Assembly (NCBI RefSeq): GCF_041435015.1
Contig: NZ_CP107991.1
Coordinates: 1 to 64,000 of the forward strand
Direction: 5' to 3'
Length of the DNA: 64,000 nt
Source of the DNA: Streptomyces canus
GTDB taxonomy: Bacteria; Actinomycetota; Actinomycetes; Streptomycetales; Streptomycetaceae
Shown: piece by piece, positions 60,450 through 64,000 of the stretch
Layout of the letters: the number at the start of each line of letters is the position of its first letter
How positions within the stretch are numbered: position 1 is the stretch's first letter
Made by a program: the position numbers and the translations under genes
The notes under the pieces: generated by a model
Told to the model about the DNA's origin: nothing
What the model saw: the letters and a program-made list of their open reading frames with translations, nothing else
The model's database searches: none

Positions 60450-62924
60450 ATGAGCCCGTACACGATCACAGCCGATGAGACGCGCGACGCGACGGATGCG
60501 CCGCCCGCGCGGGCCTCGTGGCACCTGACGCTGGCCACCGCGGCCGACGGCAGGGCCCTGAAGGCCGGCGTCGCGGCGCTCGAAGCCCCGCAGAGCGCCC
60601 GCCCGGGCCATACGACGGGGCCGGTGTCGAAGGTGGGCATCGGCACACCCGGCGGCGGTCACCGTGCCGCGGTGCTGACCGGCCCGGAGGGGGCAGCCGC
60701 GCTCGGTACGGCGCAGCCGGGGACGACGGCACAGCCCGCGGCCTTCATGTTCCCGGGCCTCGGCGACCACCACCTGAACATGGGGCGCGACCTCTACCGC
60801 GACTTCTCGGTGTTCCGGGCGGAGGTCGATCGCTGCGCCGAGGCCCTCGCCCCCGAACTGGGCCTGGACATCCGCGAGATCATCTTCTCCGCCGCCCCGG
60901 CCGCGCAGAGCGAGGCCGGCCAGGGCATGGACCTGCGCCGCATGCTGGGCCGTGACTCCGGTCCGCAGAGCGCCGACGAGCGCCGGCTGAACGCCACCAA
61001 AGTGGCGCAGCCGGCCCTCTTCGTCGTCGAGTACGCGCTGGCTGCGCTCTGGGCGTCGTGGGGTGTCCGCCCCTCGATCATGATCGGCTACAGCCTCGGC
61101 GAGTACGTCGCCGCCACGCTCGCCGGTGTCCTCTCGCTCCCCGACGCACTGACCCTGGTCGCCCGTCGCGCGGCGCTGATCGACACGCTCCCCGAGGGCG
61201 CCATGCTCGCGGTCACGGCGGACGAGGAGACGGCGCGCGGGCTGCTGGGCGAGAACCTCTCGTTGTCCGCGGTCAACGGACCGGACTTCTGTGTGGTGGC
61301 CGGACCGGTCGCGGACGTCGAGGCGCTGGAGCTGACGCTGACGGAGCGGGGTGTCGTCAACCGCCGTGTCCAGACCACGCACGCCTTCCACTCCTCGATG
61401 ATGGAGCCGATCGCGGACCGCGTCACCGAGCTCGCCCGGACGTTCACGCTGAACGCCCCCCGGATCCCGTACATCTCCAACGTCACCGGGCGGCCTGTCA
61501 CCGACGAGCAGGCCACCGACCCGGGCTACTGGGCCCGTCACCTGGTCAGCACCGTCCGCTTCGCCGACGGTCTGCGCAGCCTCGGCGAGGGCAACCTGCT
61601 CCTGGAGGCGGGTCCCGGCCAGACCCTGAACAGCATGGCGACAGCAGTTCTCGGGGCCGGCGCGGGCCAGGGAATCGCCTCGATGCGGCACCCGCTGGAG
61701 CATCACTCCGACACGTCGGTGGTGCTCAGGGCGCTGGGCCGCCTCTGGCTCGCCGGCGCGGAACTCGGTGACGGCTTCCCCCAGGCCACGCTGGACATCG
61801 ACCCCGCCGCCGGGCAGCCGGAGCAGCAGGACGCGGGCCACGAGCCCACCGAGACCGAGCACGCGCTGCACGCCGTCTGGGCCAGGCTGCTCAAGACCGA
61901 GGAGCTTCCCTACGACGTCAGCTTCTTCGAACTGGGCGGCAACTCGCTGCTCGCCGCCCGCATGGTCCTCAGGATCAGCCGTACCTTCGGTGTCGAGCTG
62001 TCGCTCCGTCAGGTGTACGAGTGGGCCACCCTTGTCCGGATGTCCGCCGCGATCGACACGCTGCTCGCGGGCGGTGACCCGTCCGAGACCGCCGCGAGCG
62101 CGCGCTCCTCGCACACGGGCAGCTCGCTGGCCCGTTTCCGGCTGCCCAACGGCCTGACGATCTCCCACCAGAACGAGGCGGAGACCCGCCACTTCTACGA
62201 GGACATCTTCGACCACCGGACCTATGCCAAGAACGGCATCACCCTGCGCGACGGTGCCACCGTCGTGGACGTCGGCGGCAACATCGGCCTGTTCACGCTG
62301 TTCTCGCACTACGAGGCCAAGAACGTGCGGGTCTACACCTTCGAGCCGGCGCCGCCGCTGTTCCAGCTGCTGAGCCAGAATGTCGCCGAGCACGGGGTCG
62401 ACGCGAAGCTGTTCAACATCGGCATCTCCGACACCGAGGCCGAGGCGGCCTTCACCTTCTACCCGCGCAGCTCCGGCATGTCGTCCTTCCACCCGGACGA
62501 GGCGGAGGAGAAGCACAACCTGCGCACGATCATCGAGAACCAGCAAAAGGCCGGCGCCGATGCTGAATTGGCCCAGCTCGGCTCGTATGCCGAGGAACTC
62601 ATGGACGTCCGCTTCGAGGCCATCGAGTTCACCGCCCGGCTGCGTCCGCTGAGCGCGGTGATCCGTGAGCAGGGCATCGAGCGCATCGATCTCATCAAGG
62701 TCGATGTGCAGAAGAGCGAGCGCCAGGTCCTCGACGGCATCGCCGACGAGGACTGGCCGAAGATCCAGCAGATGGTGCTGGAGGCGCACGACGCCGACGG
62801 CGAGGTGGCTCGCATCGTGCAGCTGCTGGAGAGCCACGGCTTCCAGGTCAAGGCGGAGCAGGACGAGCTCTACGTCGGCACGGACATCCACAACATCTAC
62901 GCCGTACGCGGCACCGCACTGTAA
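60450..62924 (+). CDS. Acyltransferase - carrier protein - FkbM-type methyltransferase fusion
   Basis: ATG 60450 has GGGAGAGG just before it; 824 residues. Residues 95-415 are a PKS acyltransferase: FMFPGLGDHH, nucleophile Ser215 in MIGYSLGEYVAA (GYS, not GHS) and HAFHSSMMEP near 311. Residues 465-540 are a carrier with Ser499 in FFELGGNSLLAARM. Residues 570-824 are an FkbM-type methyltransferase (TVVDVGGNIGLFTLF, YTFEPAPPLF, IDLIKVDVQKSE). There is no ketosynthase, so it is a stand-alone loading and methylating device. It most likely charges its own carrier with a malonyl-type unit, which is then methylated using SAM. Confidence 0.88.
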   Translation: MSPYTITADETRDATDAPPARASWHLTLATAADGRALKAGVAALEAPQSARPGHTTGPVSKVGIGTPGGGHRAAVLTGPEGAAALGTAQPGTTAQPAAFMFPGLGDHHLNMGRDLYRDFSVFRAEVDRCAEALAPELGLDIREIIFSAAPAAQSEAGQGMDLRRMLGRDSGPQSADERRLNATKVAQPALFVVEYALAALWASWGVRPSIMIGYSLGEYVAATLAGVLSLPDALTLVARRAALIDTLPEGAMLAVTADEETARGLLGENLSLSAVNGPDFCVVAGPVADVEALELTLTERGVVNRRVQTTHAFHSSMMEPIADRVTELARTFTLNAPRIPYISNVTGRPVTDEQATDPGYWARHLVSTVRFADGLRSLGEGNLLLEAGPGQTLNSMATAVLGAGAGQGIASMRHPLEHHSDTSVVLRALGRLWLAGAELGDGFPQATLDIDPAAGQPEQQDAGHEPTETEHALHAVWARLLKTEELPYDVSFFELGGNSLLAARMVLRISRTFGVELSLRQVYEWATLVRMSAAIDTLLAGGDPSETAASARSSHTGSSLARFRLPNGLTISHQNEAETRHFYEDIFDHRTYAKNGITLRDGATVVDVGGNIGLFTLFSHYEAKNVRVYTFEPAPPLFQLLSQNVAEHGVDAKLFNIGISDTEAEAAFTFYPRSSGMSSFHPDEAEEKHNLRTIIENQQKAGADAELAQLGSYAEELMDVRFEAIEFTARLRPLSAVIREQGIERIDLIKVDVQKSERQVLDGIADEDWPKIQQMVLEAHDADGEVARIVQLLESHGFQVKAEQDELYVGTDIHNIYAVRGTAL

Positions 62925-62941
62925 ACGGAGTCGGACCAGCG

Positions 62942-63793
62942 ATGGAATTCAAGACAGTAGGCGTGGTCGGTGCCGGCGTCATGGGCGTCGGTGTCGCGCA
63001 GAACCTCGCACAGACCGGTCACCAGGCCGTGCTGGTGGACATCTCCGACGAGGTCCTCGACAACGCGCGGCAGGAGCTGCGCAACAGTCTGCGCGCGTTC
63101 GCCCTCTTCAACAGGAACTCGGGGGTCGACCCGGAGGCGGTGTTCGAGAAGATCGAGTTCACCACCGACTACGAGAGGCTCGCCGGAGCCGATTTCGTCG
63201 TCGAGAACGTCACCGAGGACTGGAGCATCAAGCAGAAGGTCTACGCGGACCTCGATCGCATCTGCCGTCCCGACGTGACGTTCGCGGTCAACACCTCAGC
63301 GATCTCGATCACCCGCGTCGCATCGGTCACGAAGCGACCGCGGCAGATCGTCGGCATGCACTTCATGAACCCCGTGCCGATGAAACCGATGGTCGAGGTG
63401 ATCCGTGGTCACCACACCACGCCCGAGACCATCGACACAGCCCGCCGCTTCCTCGCCGGGATGGGCAAGGAGTGCATCGTCGTCGAGGACGTCCCGGGCT
63501 TCGTCTCCAACCGCGTCCTGATGCTCACCATCAACGAGGCCGCGTTCCTCGTGCAGGACGGCGTGGCCCCCGCCGCCGATGTCGACCGCATCTTCAAGAC
63601 GTGTTTCGACCACCGGATGGGCCCGCTGGAGACTGCCGACCTCATCGGGCTCGACACCATTCTGAAGTCCGTCGAGGTGCTCTACGAGAGCTTCAACGAC
63701 AGCAAGTACAGGCCGGCCCCACTGCTCAAGAAGATGGTGGCCGCAGGGCTCCTGGGACGAAAGAGCGGCGAAGGCTTCCACAAGTACCGCTGA
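62942..63793 (+). CDS. 3-hydroxyacyl-CoA dehydrogenase, FkbK type
   Basis: 283 residues. The Rossmann motif VGVVGAGVMGVGVAQNLAQT is at the N-terminus, with AGADFVVENVTEDWSIKQKV, NTSAISITRVASVTKRPRQI and GMHFMNPVPMKPMVEVIRG. In hydroxy- and methoxymalonyl-ACP pathways (FkbK, AsmN and relatives) this enzyme oxidises glyceryl-ACP. The following gene is the matching ACP, as in those clusters. The start follows CGGAGTCGG. Confidence 0.88.
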   Translation: MEFKTVGVVGAGVMGVGVAQNLAQTGHQAVLVDISDEVLDNARQELRNSLRAFALFNRNSGVDPEAVFEKIEFTTDYERLAGADFVVENVTEDWSIKQKVYADLDRICRPDVTFAVNTSAISITRVASVTKRPRQIVGMHFMNPVPMKPMVEVIRGHHTTPETIDTARRFLAGMGKECIVVEDVPGFVSNRVLMLTINEAAFLVQDGVAPAADVDRIFKTCFDHRMGPLETADLIGLDTILKSVEVLYESFNDSKYRPAPLLKKMVAAGLLGRKSGEGFHKYR

Positions 63794-63843
63794 ATCCCTG
63801 GTACTCCACCCCGACGGACCGCAGACAACAGGACGGAAGAGAA

Positions 63844-64000
63844 ATGGCCACGAACAACAAGGAAAAGATCGCGGATTATCTCTCCCGGTTTTTCCCGGTG
63901 CACGACCTTAAAGACGAGGACGACATCTTCGAGCTCGGATTCGTCAGCTCGATGTTCGCCATGCAGCTGGTCTCCTTCGTCGAGCATGAATTCGCCATCG
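63844..64000 (+). CDS. Acyl carrier protein, FkbJ type, 3' end outside window
   Basis: ATG 63844 follows GGAAGAG. The visible 52 residues include DIFELGFVSSMFAMQLVSFV, the phosphopantetheine-site region of the stand-alone ACPs that carry glyceryl and hydroxymalonyl units (FVxSMFAMQLV pattern). It follows the FkbK-type dehydrogenase by 50 bases. FkbI- and FkbH-like genes are expected next, beyond the window. Confidence 0.85.
   Translation, partial: MATNNKEKIADYLSRFFPVHDLKDEDDIFELGFVSSMFAMQLVSFVEHEFAI

Noticed and set aside
58267..62891. Long minus-strand open frames (685 and 842 residues) opposite metK, thioesterase and the AT fusion
   Set aside because: The plus-strand genes have clear motifs and ribosome binding sites; the antisense frames have none.

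Overview
The window is high-GC DNA with the gene style of Streptomyces: GTG and TTG starts, strong codon bias, many GntR, TetR and MerR regulators, a tRNA-Gly 3' end and a polyketide-type biosynthetic cluster. It carries plasmid replication and partition genes and is littered with broken insertion sequences. This fits a large, probably linear, plasmid or a plasmid-derived chromosome arm. No telomere is visible, so the topology is not decided here.

Bases 1-14.2k: the end of a MEDS/HATPase anti-sigma-type gene; a polyprenyl synthetase cut by an internally deleted IS256 element; a 3' tRNA-Gly remnant that looks like an attachment site; an ECF sigma / CU044_5270-type / secreted S8 protease operon; a candidate small RNA; transposase and TnsA-like remnants; and a TetR gene divergent from a SnoaL-like / membrane / DUF4259 set with visible operators. 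Bases 14.2k-26.9k are plasmid backbone. They hold two replication-type proteins with iterons upstream, a replication-relaxation-like gene, small membrane proteins, and parA-parB flanked by three copies of a new-looking 17-bp palindrome, the likely centromere.

Bases 26.9k-43.3k are accessory DNA. A GntR-controlled ABC exporter sits behind a 31-bp perfect inverted repeat. Further on are GNAT, AraC and MerR/SDR genes, an APH-type kinase, an SMI1/KNR4 gene inside a cargo element, a GntR gene and a HAD phosphatase. Among them are nested elements: an IS5/IS427 element with a passenger gene sits inside an IS630 transposase gene. Bases 43.7k-47.2k form a second replication module: about 16 GTCGCT repeats with an AT-rich core, then a primase-polymerase, a D5/P4-type helicase and a small partner.

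Bases 47.8k-64k form a signalling and biosynthesis region. An acyl-CoA oxidase, a gamma-butyrolactone-receptor-type TetR and a cytochrome P450 stand in the order known for the avenolide (butenolide) locus of S. avermitilis, with three autoregulatory-element-like dyads between oxidase and receptor. A second receptor homologue lies 2.4 kb away. Directly downstream are two type II thioesterases, an acyl-CoA-dehydrogenase-like protein, a Sfp-type phosphopantetheinyl transferase, a SAM synthetase, an unusual acyltransferase-carrier-FkbM methyltransferase fusion, a FkbK-type dehydrogenase and the start of a FkbJ-type acyl carrier protein. The likely story is a diffusible butenolide controlling a hydroxy- or methoxymalonyl-ACP-using PKS or PKS/NRPS pathway that continues beyond the window.
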